Below are positions 43,339-52,150 of a DNA stretch of 64,000 nt, one piece after another (position 1 is the first letter of the stretch; every line of letters begins with the position of its first letter). The position numbers and the translations under genes were made by a program. Below the pieces are notes generated by a model that was not told the DNA's origin, searched no databases, and saw only the letters and a program-made list of their open reading frames with translations. The stretch is from positions 1 through 64,000 of the forward strand of contig JBGSSS010000211.1 of the NCBI GenBank assembly GCA_041736895.1, written 5' to 3'. This stretch comes from JANRLT01 sp041736895 (GTDB taxonomy: Bacteria > Planctomycetota > Planctomycetia > Pirellulales > JALHPA01).

Positions 43339-43662
43339 TCATAATTCCGAGGGTATCGGATCTTCAAACTCAAAATTGGCTAACGACTTTTGGGTTTCAC
43401 CGGGCGTCAACAAGATGATTGTGCTCAAATCTCCTTGCTCATCCTCGGAAAGTTTATCGAGATACTTCCAAATCAGTTGACTCCTTTCTGGTTTGGTTAG
43501 TCCGTCCAGTTCTTCGTCGATAACTCGGATTCTGATCGACACGGAGTTTTGCCGATAAAGGTCGATTTCCGCTTGAGGATGATCTTTCTGATAATCCTCA
43601 AGTGCCTCGATAACCTTGTCGATGATCGGGTCAGTCTTGCCCCGTGGAATGTTAATCGCCAT
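43339..43662 (-). CDS. Hypothetical protein, partner of HEPN protein, possibly BolA/KH-like fold
   Basis: From ATG 43662, 107 residues. The ATG overlaps the stop of the HEPN gene (TAATG), so the pair is translationally coupled. The sequence IDKVIEALEDYQKDHPQAEI, then SVSIRIRVIDEELDGLTKPE, RSQLIWKYLDKL and STIILLTPGE follows an alpha-beta-beta-alpha-alpha-beta order and the F-x-G...R-x-x-x-W-x-x-L and TPxE pattern seen in BolA proteins. This is a resemblance only. GC is lower than in surrounding genes. A toxin-antitoxin or RNA-related role is inference from the HEPN partner. Confidence 0.6.
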   Translation of the reverse strand: MAINIPRGKTDPIIDKVIEALEDYQKDHPQAEIDLYRQNSVSIRIRVIDEELDGLTKPERSQLIWKYLDKLSEDEQGDLSTIILLTPGETQKSLANFEFEDPIPSEL

Positions 43663-44078
43663 TAGATTCTCCCATCTGCCCAACGAATGATGGTGTCTGC
43701 CGAATTGAGAAATTCTGCGGCCTCATCAGCGCGTACCGAACGCGGTGTGTAACGCAAATCAGTGGACCAGTCATTTACTAAAGTAAAGTGTTGTGTGATT
43801 GGCTTGGGAAATCTCGCGCCGCTACGTTTCAAGTATAATGTACGCAGCCATTCGTAATCATGGGCTTTAGGACCGCGAAATAATCGGAGTGTCTCGCCGT
43901 GCTGCTTGGCTGGGGTCGTTGTTAGTACGAGCGCTTTGAGAATGCATTCTATGCCATACCCCGCCAGATAGACCGCACCAGTCGTATAGTCCGCACGAGA
44001 CAAGACTTTTGCTTCTTCGTAGCGTTGAAGCGCACAACGATAATATAGCCGAGCATCGCTGAAGGTTGGAACAGACAC
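43662..44078 (-). CDS. HEPN domain protein
   Basis: 138 residues of mostly helical sequence. YYRCALQRYEEAKVLSRADY and TTGAVYLAGYGIECILKALV are typical HEPN helices, and HDYEWLRTLYLKRSG resembles the HDL segment. R-GPKA-H fits the R-x4-H spacing of HEPN ribonucleases, although in this subfamily that site may be structural. HEPN proteins are frequent in toxin-antitoxin and defence modules, usually next to a nucleotidyltransferase. Here the partner is not one. Low GC suggests an acquired two-gene module. Confidence 0.75.
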   Translation of the reverse strand: MSVPTFSDARLYYRCALQRYEEAKVLSRADYTTGAVYLAGYGIECILKALVLTTTPAKQHGETLRLFRGPKAHDYEWLRTLYLKRSGARFPKPITQHFTLVNDWSTDLRYTPRSVRADEAAEFLNSADTIIRWADGRI

Positions 44079-44097
44079 AATTTGCCCCTTTGAACTT

Positions 44098-44177
44098 AGA
44101 AGCCCTAACTATACCTCGTTTTTGTACTCGACGTCTTGCGTACCACGCTTACGCTTCGGGTGAAAGTTAGGGCTTCT
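44098..44177. repeat. 13-bp inverted repeat upstream of the HEPN module
   Basis: AGAAGCCCTAACT (44098-44110) and AGTTAGGGCTTCT (44165-44177) are perfect reverse complements, 54 bp apart. They could form one of the intergenic palindrome elements or serve as an operator for the HEPN pair. Confidence 0.65.
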
Positions 44178-44207
44178 TAATCTTGGATTTCCCGATACAG
44201 CCTCGCC

Positions 44208-45632
44208 CTACTGTTTCGCCTCTTCCTGCTTCTCTTCTTTCTTGGAATCTTCTTTCTTCCCTTCTTCCACCTTTGGCTCATCCACTCGAGCCAGTTCGCC
44301 GCTGAGATACTTGATCGCTTTTTCGAGTTGCGGATCAGCGACGACTTCGTTTTTGTCTTCTTCCTTGGGATTCGTCTTAGGAGCCAAGTGATCGCGGCGG
44401 CGGCGTTGGTCGAGGAGCTTGGTCAGTTCGCTGTCGGTGAGCTTCACCTCGTAATCGTCGTTGGGTTTGACGCCCCATTCATCGGAGTCCTTTGAATCAG
44501 GGAACCGGTGGATGTTGTGGCCGTTGGGGCGTTGGTACGCCGCGGTGGTGAGCTTCAGCGCGCTCTTGCCGTCTTCGAGTTCGATGACATTTTGGACGCT
44601 CCCCTTGCCCCATGTGCGCTCGCCGATGACCACCGCGCGCTTGTGATCTTGCAGGCACGCGGCCAGAATCTCGCTGGCGCTCGCGCTGTAGTGATTGACT
44701 AGCACCGCCATCGGAAAGTCTTCGTACTTGCCGTCCTTCTTCGCTTCCCAGACGCGCTCCGGCGTGTTGCGGCCTTTGGTGCTGACGATCTTGCCGTCGG
44801 CGACAAACAGATCGCTGATATCGACGGCGGCTGTGAGCAAACCGCCGGGGTTATTGCGCAGGTCGAGGATCAACCCGCGCATCTTGCGGCCCTTGAGTTC
44901 ATCGAGCGCCTTCTTCAACTCTTCGGTCGTCTCGCGGCTGAAGCTCGTCATCCGGATGTAGCCCAGTTTGCTGTCGTTGTCGAGCATAAACTCCCACGAG
45001 TCGTCCGGCTTGTGTGTGTCGCCGAGAATCGTCGAGACATGGACCACTTCGCGCTTGAGCGTGATCTTTTCGGATTCCTTGGTGCCGGGGTGAAAGACGG
45101 TGATCGTGACGCTGGTGCCGGCTTCGCCCTTGAGTTTGCGAACCGCTTCGTCGATCCGCAGGCCGCGGGTCGGTTCCCCTTCGATCTCGGTGATCCGGTC
45201 GCCCGATTGGATGCCTGCGCGATAGGCGGGTGTGCCGACGATGGGGCTGAGGACGCGGAGCTGGCCGTCTTCGACGGTGACTTGGATGCCGAGGCCGCCG
45301 AATTGGCTTTCGACGCTCGACTTGAACGAGCCGAAGTCGTCCGACGGGATGAAGTTCGAATAAGGATCGAGCTTGCCGACCATGCCGCGGATCGCGGCTT
45401 CCATCAATTCACGGCGGTCGACTTCCTTGACATAGTTGCGCTCGATCTGGTCGAGCGTGTCGGCGAATGCCTTGTAGAGTTCATACGTCTCCTCGGGCGT
45501 GCGCTTGCGCGGCGATTTGACTTCGGCTTTTTTCGCAGGAGCCTCTTCTTCGTCCTCGGCGTGCAATGCCAAAGGAACCGCCACCAAAGATAACGCGACA
45601 CACAACGACAACCAGAGATTCCAACGACGCAT
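44208..45632 (-). CDS. Carboxy-terminal processing peptidase (S41, CtpA type)
   Basis: Exported or anchored serine protease of about 474 residues from ATG 45632 (MRRWNLWLSLCVALSLVAVP, a signal or anchor), chosen over the upstream ATG at 45683. A helical N-terminal part is followed by a PDZ domain (FGGLGIQVTVEDGQLRVL, AYRAGIQSGDRITEIEG) and the S41 core with LILDLRNNPGGLLTAAVDIS. The nucleophile Ser is in NHYSASASEILAACLQDH, and the Lys lies in ERTWGKGSVQNVIEL. The last 45 residues are a Lys/Glu-rich tail. It may process or degrade envelope proteins. Confidence 0.93.
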   Translation of the reverse strand: MRRWNLWLSLCVALSLVAVPLALHAEDEEEAPAKKAEVKSPRKRTPEETYELYKAFADTLDQIERNYVKEVDRRELMEAAIRGMVGKLDPYSNFIPSDDFGSFKSSVESQFGGLGIQVTVEDGQLRVLSPIVGTPAYRAGIQSGDRITEIEGEPTRGLRIDEAVRKLKGEAGTSVTITVFHPGTKESEKITLKREVVHVSTILGDTHKPDDSWEFMLDNDSKLGYIRMTSFSRETTEELKKALDELKGRKMRGLILDLRNNPGGLLTAAVDISDLFVADGKIVSTKGRNTPERVWEAKKDGKYEDFPMAVLVNHYSASASEILAACLQDHKRAVVIGERTWGKGSVQNVIELEDGKSALKLTTAAYQRPNGHNIHRFPDSKDSDEWGVKPNDDYEVKLTDSELTKLLDQRRRRDHLAPKTNPKEEDKNEVVADPQLEKAIKYLSGELARVDEPKVEEGKKEDSKKEEKQEEAKQ

Positions 45633-45768
45633 GGCAAGTTTCCCAAGCGAAAGAGCTTGTTGATGCAAGGCAAAAAACGTCAACGCGAGCAGCTTCTTTA
45701 GTATAACGTCCGGCTTTCGGCTGCCTCAAGCAAATTTGCACGGGGAGGTAGTGATGGTGTGTGATTCA

Positions 45769-45847
45769 GGGTGGCCGGGGTCGAACGAAGTGAGCCCCCG
45801 GAACCGCGCCGGTTCCGGGAGTTCGCTGCGCTCATCCCCGGCCACCC
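45769..45847. repeat. 79-bp element, nearly complete cruciform
   Basis: GGGTGGCCGGGGTCGAACGA and the following bases (45769-45806) are repeated inverted at 45810-45847 with about seven mismatches over 38 bp, with a 3-bp gap. The element lies in a divergent promoter region. Confidence 0.8.
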
Positions 45848-45923
45848 AATGCATCTTTAAGTCAAAAACATCTCACCCCGACAATGCCGCCAGCATGTTA
45901 CAATCGCGTTGCTTGCTAGCGCC

Positions 45924-45948
45924 TTCGGAAGTCTTGCGACTTCAGCTA
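45924..45948. repeat. Single GTAGCT-tagged hairpin (reverse orientation)
   Basis: Read on the minus strand it is GTAGCTGAAGTCGCAAGACT plus TCCGA, almost identical to the hairpin at 56607-56630 in the opposite orientation. Confidence 0.75.
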
Positions 45949-45986
45949 CGGGAGATTTCGGCGGTCAATCAACTTCGGAGCTTGTG

Positions 45987-48254
45987 GTGGAATCCCAACC
46001 TGCGCCCCCGCCGCTGCAACGAATCGTTTTGCTGCTGGCGTTGTTGCTCTTCGCGCTGGTGGCGATTCCGTCCTGGGTGATTGCGCTTGCTTGCTATCTG
46101 GCGGCGTTGATCCTGGTGAACTTGATTCTCTGGTGGAATCCGGCGTGGGTTCCTTGGCAGGCCGCGACCCGCGGGCAGCGGTGGCTGCTCGCCGCGCTGC
46201 TGATCGCTTTGCCCGGCGCGCTTGCCGCGCGCCTGATCTGGAACTCAAATCCCGCGGCGCAAGCCGACACAGTGCGCGAGAACGTCGCGGATCGGCTGGC
46301 GCTCGAGCGGTTGCCGGCGATATTTCCGGCGCTCTTGGCGACGTACGAGCCGCAACGGTTTTTGGTTTACGCACCAGGCACGAAACAAGTCTCGGTCCGC
46401 TTCACTGCCGAGTCGCCGGAGTTGCAGGCGATTGACTTGGGCCACGGCGTTCATCTGCTCGATGTCGATCCGCAAAAGGATCAAGCGCTAAGCAAAATGA
46501 TCGGCTCGGAGTTGTCTTGCACCATCACGGCCGATGGCGCGGCGGTCGAGCGAACATTGCGGCTCGTGCCGCCGCAGCCGCATCCGCGCTTGCTCCGCTC
46601 CGATCCCACGGCCGGAATCGCCGCCACGGTCAGTGAAGAAACCGACGAACTCATCATCATCCAGCGCGATGGCCGGCATCAGCGGATCGCGGTCGGCGAT
46701 GGGCCCACGGACTGCGCGGTGTATGACGACGGCCGCAAAATCGTCGTTGCTCATCGTCATACGCCCGAGTTGTGGGTCATCGAGACGGCCGCTGGAAAAG
46801 TTCAAGCCAAGCTGCCGGCGGAACGATTTCAAACCCGCTTGGCCGTCTCGCCGAATGGCGAGTTGCTGGCCGTTGCCGGCAATTCCGAACAGCCGGCGGT
46901 TCGGCTGATTCGGTTGAGTGAGATGCAAGACCTGGCGCGGGTGGAGCTGCCATTCTCGCCCGATCTGCTCGAGTTTGGCGATGACGCGCTGTTGGCGGTG
47001 ACGGATCGTCGCGGGCGTGCGATTCATCGCGTGGAGGCGCGGGGCGGTGACTGGAGTTTAGTCGAAGGACCCTTGCGTTTTCCGCGGCCCATCACGGCTC
47101 TGAGCAAAACGCCTGCTCCGCAGCAACTGGTCCTTGCGCTCACCGCATCGTATCTGACGGACGAACAACCGATCGCCAATCACTTCATCGAAAATACGAT
47201 TCATACGCTCGATACGGCCAAGTGGCAAATCATTGCCACGCGGATCACCGATCGCCGGGGCTTGTTTCAAGACGATCCGGGCAACACCGAACACGGTATT
47301 TCGCCGCTGGCGCTTGCCGTGATCGATGGCCGGCAAGTGGCCGCGTTTGCCGGGAGCAATGAATTGGGCGATGTTCCGCCGGCGGGCGTCATGACGACTT
47401 ACTTTCCCTTGGATGAATTTCCGCTGTTTGCGCCGCGGGGCTTGGCCGACTTGGGCGAAGGGACGATGTGTGTCTCGTCGGCTTGCGAAGGGACGATCGG
47501 CGTCTTTACGAGCGCGGGTCTTCTGATCAAGTTAATTCAGTTGGCAGCAAGCGAAGAGGATTTGGCCAAGTCCGAGCCGGCGGCACTGTTGCGGCGGCAC
47601 GGGGAGCGCACGTTCTTCGAAGGAACGCGCGCGGGGATTGCCTGCCAGAGCTGTCACCTCGACGCGGCTTCGGATGGCTGCTTGCACCACATCGGTCAAA
47701 ACAAGCCGGTCGATGTCCTCTCGATCCGCGGGATCGCGGGCACGTCCCCGTATCTGCGCGACGCCAGTCACTGGCGGCTGCGCGATCTGCATGAAGTAGC
47801 GCAAGTCGGCTACCGCGATTATCAACGCGAGGTTCCTTGGGACCGCGCCGCGGCGGTCGCCGCTTACATGGAGAGCCTACCGCCTGAATCCCACGCCCGC
47901 CTGAATGCCGAATACGATCTTGCGCGGCTGCGCGCCGGCGTGGCGGTCTTCTTTGCCGCGAAATGCAATGTCTGCCACACGCCGCCGGCGCTCACAAATC
48001 TGGGCCAGCATTCGGCGCTCTCGATGTTTCCGGATTACTACGGACCCGATGGCCGCGGCGCGGGTACGGACGCTTTTTTAGACACGCCATCGCTGCGAGG
48101 GTTAGCGGTCAGTGCGCCGTACTTGCACGATGGCCGCGCCGCGACCTTGCGGGATGTGTTCCAAGAATGGAACCGCGCGAATCGGCATGGCAATACGCGG
48201 GATTTGACTAAGGCCCAATTGAACGACCTGCTCTACTTTTTGGAGCGTTTATGA
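45987..48254 (+). CDS. Membrane-anchored beta-propeller and di-haem cytochrome c fusion
   Basis: Start uncertain: GTG 45987 (VESQPAPPPLQRI) sits 6 bp after GGAG; the frame opens further upstream through a repeat hairpin, so earlier starts are unlikely. Two membrane helices follow (LLALLLFALVAIPSWVIALA, WLLAALLIALPGALAARLIW), then a beta-propeller-like region (about 150-500; DDGRKIVVAHRHTPELWVIE, VSPNGELLAVAGN). The C-terminal 200 residues have two haem c sites, CQSCH (about 553) and CNVCH (about 660), and resemble the MauG/cytochrome c peroxidase type with YVTN-like repeats in front. It probably transfers electrons outside the membrane. The stop overlaps the next start. Confidence 0.8.
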   Translation: MESQPAPPPLQRIVLLLALLLFALVAIPSWVIALACYLAALILVNLILWWNPAWVPWQAATRGQRWLLAALLIALPGALAARLIWNSNPAAQADTVRENVADRLALERLPAIFPALLATYEPQRFLVYAPGTKQVSVRFTAESPELQAIDLGHGVHLLDVDPQKDQALSKMIGSELSCTITADGAAVERTLRLVPPQPHPRLLRSDPTAGIAATVSEETDELIIIQRDGRHQRIAVGDGPTDCAVYDDGRKIVVAHRHTPELWVIETAAGKVQAKLPAERFQTRLAVSPNGELLAVAGNSEQPAVRLIRLSEMQDLARVELPFSPDLLEFGDDALLAVTDRRGRAIHRVEARGGDWSLVEGPLRFPRPITALSKTPAPQQLVLALTASYLTDEQPIANHFIENTIHTLDTAKWQIIATRITDRRGLFQDDPGNTEHGISPLALAVIDGRQVAAFAGSNELGDVPPAGVMTTYFPLDEFPLFAPRGLADLGEGTMCVSSACEGTIGVFTSAGLLIKLIQLAASEEDLAKSEPAALLRRHGERTFFEGTRAGIACQSCHLDAASDGCLHHIGQNKPVDVLSIRGIAGTSPYLRDASHWRLRDLHEVAQVGYRDYQREVPWDRAAAVAAYMESLPPESHARLNAEYDLARLRAGVAVFFAAKCNVCHTPPALTNLGQHSALSMFPDYYGPDGRGAGTDAFLDTPSLRGLAVSAPYLHDGRAATLRDVFQEWNRANRHGNTRDLTKAQLNDLLYFLERL

Positions 48255-48901
48255 CCGAGCCGCGCCGGTATCCGCTCGATACGCTGCTATTGTTGGCCCT
48301 GGGCTTAGGGCTTTCGGCTTGGTGTGTGATCGCCTTTCGCTCGGGGGGATACTATGTCGAGCGCGATGTTTTTGTTTCGCAAGTGAGCGGTTACGCGGCG
48401 CTTGGCTACTTGGCGCTGTCGCTCTGTGCTGGGCCGTTCTTGCGTTTACTGAGCCTAGCTGGGGTCCAATTCAACCGTGAGCTCAGCGCTCGCCTCAGCC
48501 GCAACGCGGGTATCGCCTCGGCGCTGGCGGCCATCATGCACACCGCGATCGTGCTGCTGACGTTTCTCAAGCACGACTGGTGGAGTGTTTTGTTTCTGCC
48601 GTACTTGCGCTGGGGCGGCTTGGCACTGGTGGTGCTGTTGGTGTTGCTCGTCGGAAGCTTCAAACCGTTGATGGCGCTGGTGCGCTGGAAGCTCTGGAAA
48701 CCGTTGTTCCGGCTGTCGTTCGCGGCGGCGCTGTTGACGCTGCCGCACTTGCTTTATGCGCCGTTTGCTTCGCGCGAAATTACCCTTTGGCTGTATGGCA
48801 TCGCCGCGGCGATCTGTTGCTTGCGTTGGATCCCCGAGCGGAAACCTCGCCCCGCAGCGAGCAACCATCCGGTGCTTGCCATGGAAAAGGGCGGCACTTG
48901 A
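48251..48901 (+). CDS. Ferric-reductase-like membrane protein (MsrQ/cytochrome b type)
   Basis: 216 residues with about six membrane helices (TLLLLALGLGLSAWCVIAF, VSGYAALGYLALSLCAGPFL, AGIASALAAIMHTAIVLLTF, WGGLALVVLLVLLVG, LSFAAALLTLPHLLYAPFAS, WLYGIAAAICCLRW). His residues in the third (MHTAIV) and fifth (LPHLLYAP) helices fit haem b ligands of ferric-reductase-like domains such as MsrQ. ATG 48251 overlaps the stop of the cytochrome gene (ATGA), so the two are coupled. Together they could pass electrons from the membrane to the di-haem domain. That is inference. Confidence 0.75.
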   Translation: MTEPRRYPLDTLLLLALGLGLSAWCVIAFRSGGYYVERDVFVSQVSGYAALGYLALSLCAGPFLRLLSLAGVQFNRELSARLSRNAGIASALAAIMHTAIVLLTFLKHDWWSVLFLPYLRWGGLALVVLLVLLVGSFKPLMALVRWKLWKPLFRLSFAAALLTLPHLLYAPFASREITLWLYGIAAAICCLRWIPERKPRPAASNHPVLAMEKGGT

Positions 48902-48902
48902 C

Positions 48903-48940
48903 GAAAAAAACCGGCGCGGGAGAGAATCCCGCGCCGGCTT
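48903..48940 (-). terminator. Bidirectional-looking terminator
   Basis: CCGGCGCGGG (48911-48920) pairs with CCCGCGCCGG (48928-48937) across a 7-bp loop. On the minus strand it is followed by seven T (48904-48910), ending the gene at 48976-50031. On the plus strand only CTTGT follows, so stopping there may be weaker. Confidence 0.85.
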
Positions 48941-48975
48941 GTACGGCTGACGCCGAAGTTTTTTGCTACCGAAAG

Positions 48976-50031
48976 TTATGGGAAACGCCAGCCGTGGTTG
49001 TGGCCACTGTGACCATGGCCCCAATTATGGCCGTAAGTCGGCCGGTAGGTATTGTGGCCGTAAGTTGGGCGATAGGGGGGAATATAGCCGTAAGTTGGCG
49101 GGTACGACGGGCGGTAGGGGTTGTAGCCGTAATTTGGCGTATAAGGGGGCCGATAGCCGCTATTGTAGCTGTGGCCGCTCGTGGCGATGTGGCCAATCCC
49201 GTTGATGATCGAGCCGACGCCATGGCCTCTGTTGCCGTTTTGGATGCTATTGATTCCATTAACGATGGAGCCAACGCCAAATCCAAAGTTTCCGCGGCTA
49301 ACGCCCTTGAGCTTGGCCAACGTATCGCTCAATTCGGCATTCGCTTCCTTGGGCATGATCTGTTGTGTCTCGCCCATAATCTTCTTCAGGTACGCGCGTT
49401 GCGTATCGCTGAGCGAAGCCAAGACGCTTTCTTTGTCAGCCAGTCCGGCTTCGAGATTTTTCAGATAATCCTTGTCGCCGACGATCCCCGCGGCTTTAAC
49501 GCCATTGATCGCTTCTTGATACAGGGCGAGTTGCTCGGGAGTCGTTTCGGTCGCCGAAATCGAGGCGGCTGGGTCGACCTTGCGGCTTTGTCCGGCGAGC
49601 TTCTTGGCCGAAGCAATTTGATCGCCGATGGCGGTGTTCTTGGTGTTATCCGCAACACTGGCCAAACGATCCAAGGCAGCCGCATCGCGCTTCTCGGCGG
49701 CAACCTTGACCGCGAGGGCGAGCACTTGCTTGGAGTTGATCGCCTTGTGGCTGCGCATCAGAATCCGTTCGCCTTCGGCCAATTGCAACGCACAATCGGT
49801 CAACAAACCTGCATCCAGCGTATCCCAAGCTGTCCCAAGCAAGACTAGATCGACATATCGATCAAAGGCGGGATCTTCGATATTGCTCAGATCCACAAAT
49901 GGTTCGGCCGTCTCCATGGCTGTCGCCGCCGGAGCCGGCTTGGCATCGTCGGCCGCATTCGACATTAGATACGGCACACACACTAACATGGCCGCCGAGG
50001 CCAATAACGGAAAATTCACTCGTTTCAACAT
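48976..50031 (-). CDS. Secreted protein with Tyr/Pro/His-rich C-terminal tail
   Basis: Start ATG 50031 (MLKRVNFPLLASAAMLVCVP), a signal peptide; four codons upstream are not needed. The mature N-terminal two thirds are helical (FDRYVDLVLLGTAWDTLDAG, KAINSKQVLALAVKVAAEKR, AYLKKIMGETQQIMPKEANA). The last 80 residues consist of repeats such as YRPPYTPNYGYNPYRPSYPP and PTYGHNTYRPTYGHNWGHGH, rich in Tyr, Pro and His. This tail could bind metal or attach to cell-wall material. I know no family. It is the last gene of the minus-strand series ECF-kinase-CHAT. Confidence 0.75.
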   Translation of the reverse strand: MLKRVNFPLLASAAMLVCVPYLMSNAADDAKPAPAATAMETAEPFVDLSNIEDPAFDRYVDLVLLGTAWDTLDAGLLTDCALQLAEGERILMRSHKAINSKQVLALAVKVAAEKRDAAALDRLASVADNTKNTAIGDQIASAKKLAGQSRKVDPAASISATETTPEQLALYQEAINGVKAAGIVGDKDYLKNLEAGLADKESVLASLSDTQRAYLKKIMGETQQIMPKEANAELSDTLAKLKGVSRGNFGFGVGSIVNGINSIQNGNRGHGVGSIINGIGHIATSGHSYNSGYRPPYTPNYGYNPYRPSYPPTYGYIPPYRPTYGHNTYRPTYGHNWGHGHSGHNHGWRFP

Positions 50032-50071
50032 GATGCACTCCAAAGAAAAGAGAACCCAACAAGAAACCTAC

Positions 50072-52150
50072 TCACCGCGCGGAACGTTCCAACGCGGTCA
50101 ATTCACTGCCGCTGATCGTGTACACCGCCCAAAAATAGGGGTGAATCCACGGATCGCTGGGGCCTCCCTGCCGCCGTTCTTTCAAAAACGTGCGCTGAGC
50201 TTCCGCCAGCGCCGCGGCGGCCGGTTTTCCGGCCACCAGTTCCGCAAACAGGGATTTCATCAAGGACGGGCCCGTCCCGTCATAGACATCCCACAGCCCC
50301 GTGACGATCGTCGAAGTTCCGGCATTCAAAAACGCGCGCTCCAGGCCAAACAGATCATCGCCCGGCAGCGGCGAGCGATCGGCCAAGCCGGAATAGCACG
50401 CGCTGAGGACCACGAGCGCCGCGGCGCTTTCGCTGCCGAACAATTCGCCGGCGGTCAAGCGCCCGTCGTCGCTGTCGCTGCTTTGGCAGAGGAGAAAACT
50501 GTCGAGCGGTTGCTCGGCGATGTTCTGGCCATGCGTGCCGATGAAGAGCATGCCCGGTTCGCCGAGGGCCGCGCGGATGTTTTGCTCCGTGGCGTCTTTG
50601 GCCGCGAGGACTTTCTTGAGCTTGTCGCCAAACGCGGCTTGTAGATTCGCCAGGTCTTCTTTGACGCCCGGCAGTGAATCGGCGGCCTCGAAATCGACAA
50701 TCCCGACGGCTTGCACCTGGCCGATCATGCTCGGCTTGCTGCGCAGCATTTGCCACACCGCGAGCGAAGGAGCGCGGCTCATTGAAAACGGTTCATCGAC
50801 CAGGAACCGCGGCTGGGGCATGTCCGTCTTGCCGCGCGGGGTCTCGTCCAATTTCGTGACCAGCGCCGCGAACGGAAAATAATTCAGCACATGATGCGGC
50901 ACGATCACGACGTGCTTCGCGCCGGACAATTCCGGCCGCAGCTTCGCCGGCAACAATTCGTTGTAGAACCGATGCAGTTCCGTTTGCCACGAATGATCGA
51001 AGCCGCTGCCGGAGGTCGCCTGGCGATAGAGTTTATTCGCTTGCCCCTCGAAGCCCGCGAGCAGTTGCATCACCCGCCGGACCAATTGCCGCGAGGGGAT
51101 CGGTTTGCCGTTTTCATCCGCGATCACGGCGGCTTTGACTTCGTGCCGCGAGTTGATGACAAAGACCCAAGCCCGCTCTGTGCCAAGGTAATACTCGACC
51201 GCGACGGTGTCGGCCGGCCATTCGTTGTGCAGATTGCCCAGAGCCTCGGTTGGGTCTGGCAAAGCTTTTGTCACTCCGCGCTGAGCCAGCATGTCCTGGA
51301 GCGAACGCGCCTTGGCCGTTTCGGCAATCGCCAACGCCGCATCATTGGCTCCTTGCGCGAGATACAGCTCGATCAGCCGCTCGTAGACATACGCACGGCG
51401 GGCAAAGAACCCGGCGCGGCTGCGGCCCGCGCGATCGGCCGGGACGCGCTGCCGCAGCATTTCGGTGAGCAATTGCGAAGCGTGCAGATGCTTGAGCGCG
51501 CTGTCGGCGCTTTTGGAATCACGCGCATCAATCAACCCCAGCAGCCGCTCCACGCCTTCGACGCCGGCGAGCGCTTCGGCCTCGACATACGCCGCGCGGG
51601 CAAGTTCGGCTTCCTTCTTCGCCGTCGCGAGATCATTGCCGCGAAATGCCAATTGGGCGAGCGATTCATGGGCCGCGGCGCGTGACAACGGATCGAGGTC
51701 CGCCGGCTTGGCGAGGGCTTGGCCGGCGAACTCTTGGGCCATTTTCATCGCGGACGTTTCCCCCTGAGCAAAGCGCGTTGCCTGTTCAGGCGCGTTGTCC
51801 AGGATGCGAATCACATCGGCCAGCAGCGCGTAGAGACCGGCTTGATTCACGCGCACGCCGGCGGCGAGCGCGGGATTCAGTTTCGCGGCTTGTTCCAAAG
51901 CGAGTTCATAGTTGGCCTGCGCGCCGCGCCAATCGTTGAGTGCCCGGAGGAATGGCATCGGCGCGCCGCTCGCTGTTTGAAACGCGTGGTTGTGAATCTG
52001 ATCGCGCGCCCGGGCGAAGAGCATGCCGCCGTAGTTGTTGTACGCGCGGAACAGGTCCGCCGCTTCGCCGCCGCGCAGCCGCGAGATCGCTTCTTGATAG
52101 AGCCGATCCGGCTGATCGCCGGCGCTGCTGCCCGACTCCGCGAGAATCAC
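50072..52150 (-). CDS. CHAT-domain peptidase, C-terminal piece of an amber-split gene
   Basis: Clan CD caspase-like CHAT protease. The frame is open back to 52261, directly behind a TAG at 52262-52264; the GTG at 52150 is only the first possible start. Helical TPR-type sequence (AAHESLAQLAFRGNDLATAK, ELARAAYVEAEALAGVEGVE) covers the first 300 residues. The CHAT domain follows with VEYYLGTERAWVFVINSRHE, the catalytic His in LFIGTHGQN (codon 50531-50533) and catalytic Cys in LSACYSGL (codon 50396-50398). The dyad and the end of the domain look intact. No ribosome site is evident before the GTG, so without readthrough this part may not be made. Confidence 0.85.
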   Translation of the reverse strand: MILAESGSSAGDQPDRLYQEAISRLRGGEAADLFRAYNNYGGMLFARARDQIHNHAFQTASGAPMPFLRALNDWRGAQANYELALEQAAKLNPALAAGVRVNQAGLYALLADVIRILDNAPEQATRFAQGETSAMKMAQEFAGQALAKPADLDPLSRAAAHESLAQLAFRGNDLATAKKEAELARAAYVEAEALAGVEGVERLLGLIDARDSKSADSALKHLHASQLLTEMLRQRVPADRAGRSRAGFFARRAYVYERLIELYLAQGANDAALAIAETAKARSLQDMLAQRGVTKALPDPTEALGNLHNEWPADTVAVEYYLGTERAWVFVINSRHEVKAAVIADENGKPIPSRQLVRRVMQLLAGFEGQANKLYRQATSGSGFDHSWQTELHRFYNELLPAKLRPELSGAKHVVIVPHHVLNYFPFAALVTKLDETPRGKTDMPQPRFLVDEPFSMSRAPSLAVWQMLRSKPSMIGQVQAVGIVDFEAADSLPGVKEDLANLQAAFGDKLKKVLAAKDATEQNIRAALGEPGMLFIGTHGQNIAEQPLDSFLLCQSSDSDDGRLTAGELFGSESAAALVVLSACYSGLADRSPLPGDDLFGLERAFLNAGTSTIVTGLWDVYDGTGPSLMKSLFAELVAGKPAAAALAEAQRTFLKERRQGGPSDPWIHPYFWAVYTISGSELTALERSAR

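Larger units (their letters stand above)
45633..45986. other. 354-bp divergent region with two palindromic elements
   Basis: Between ctpA-like (minus) and the cytochrome gene (plus), so promoters for both should be here. It contains the 79-bp element at 45769-45847 and a GTAGCT-tagged hairpin at 45924-45948. No gene is supported. Confidence 0.6.

Noticed and set aside
45909..45986. TTG start at 45909 for the cytochrome gene
   Set aside because: The first 26 codons would be read from a GTAGCT-type repeat hairpin and show no conserved-looking sequence; GTG 45987 has a GGAG upstream.
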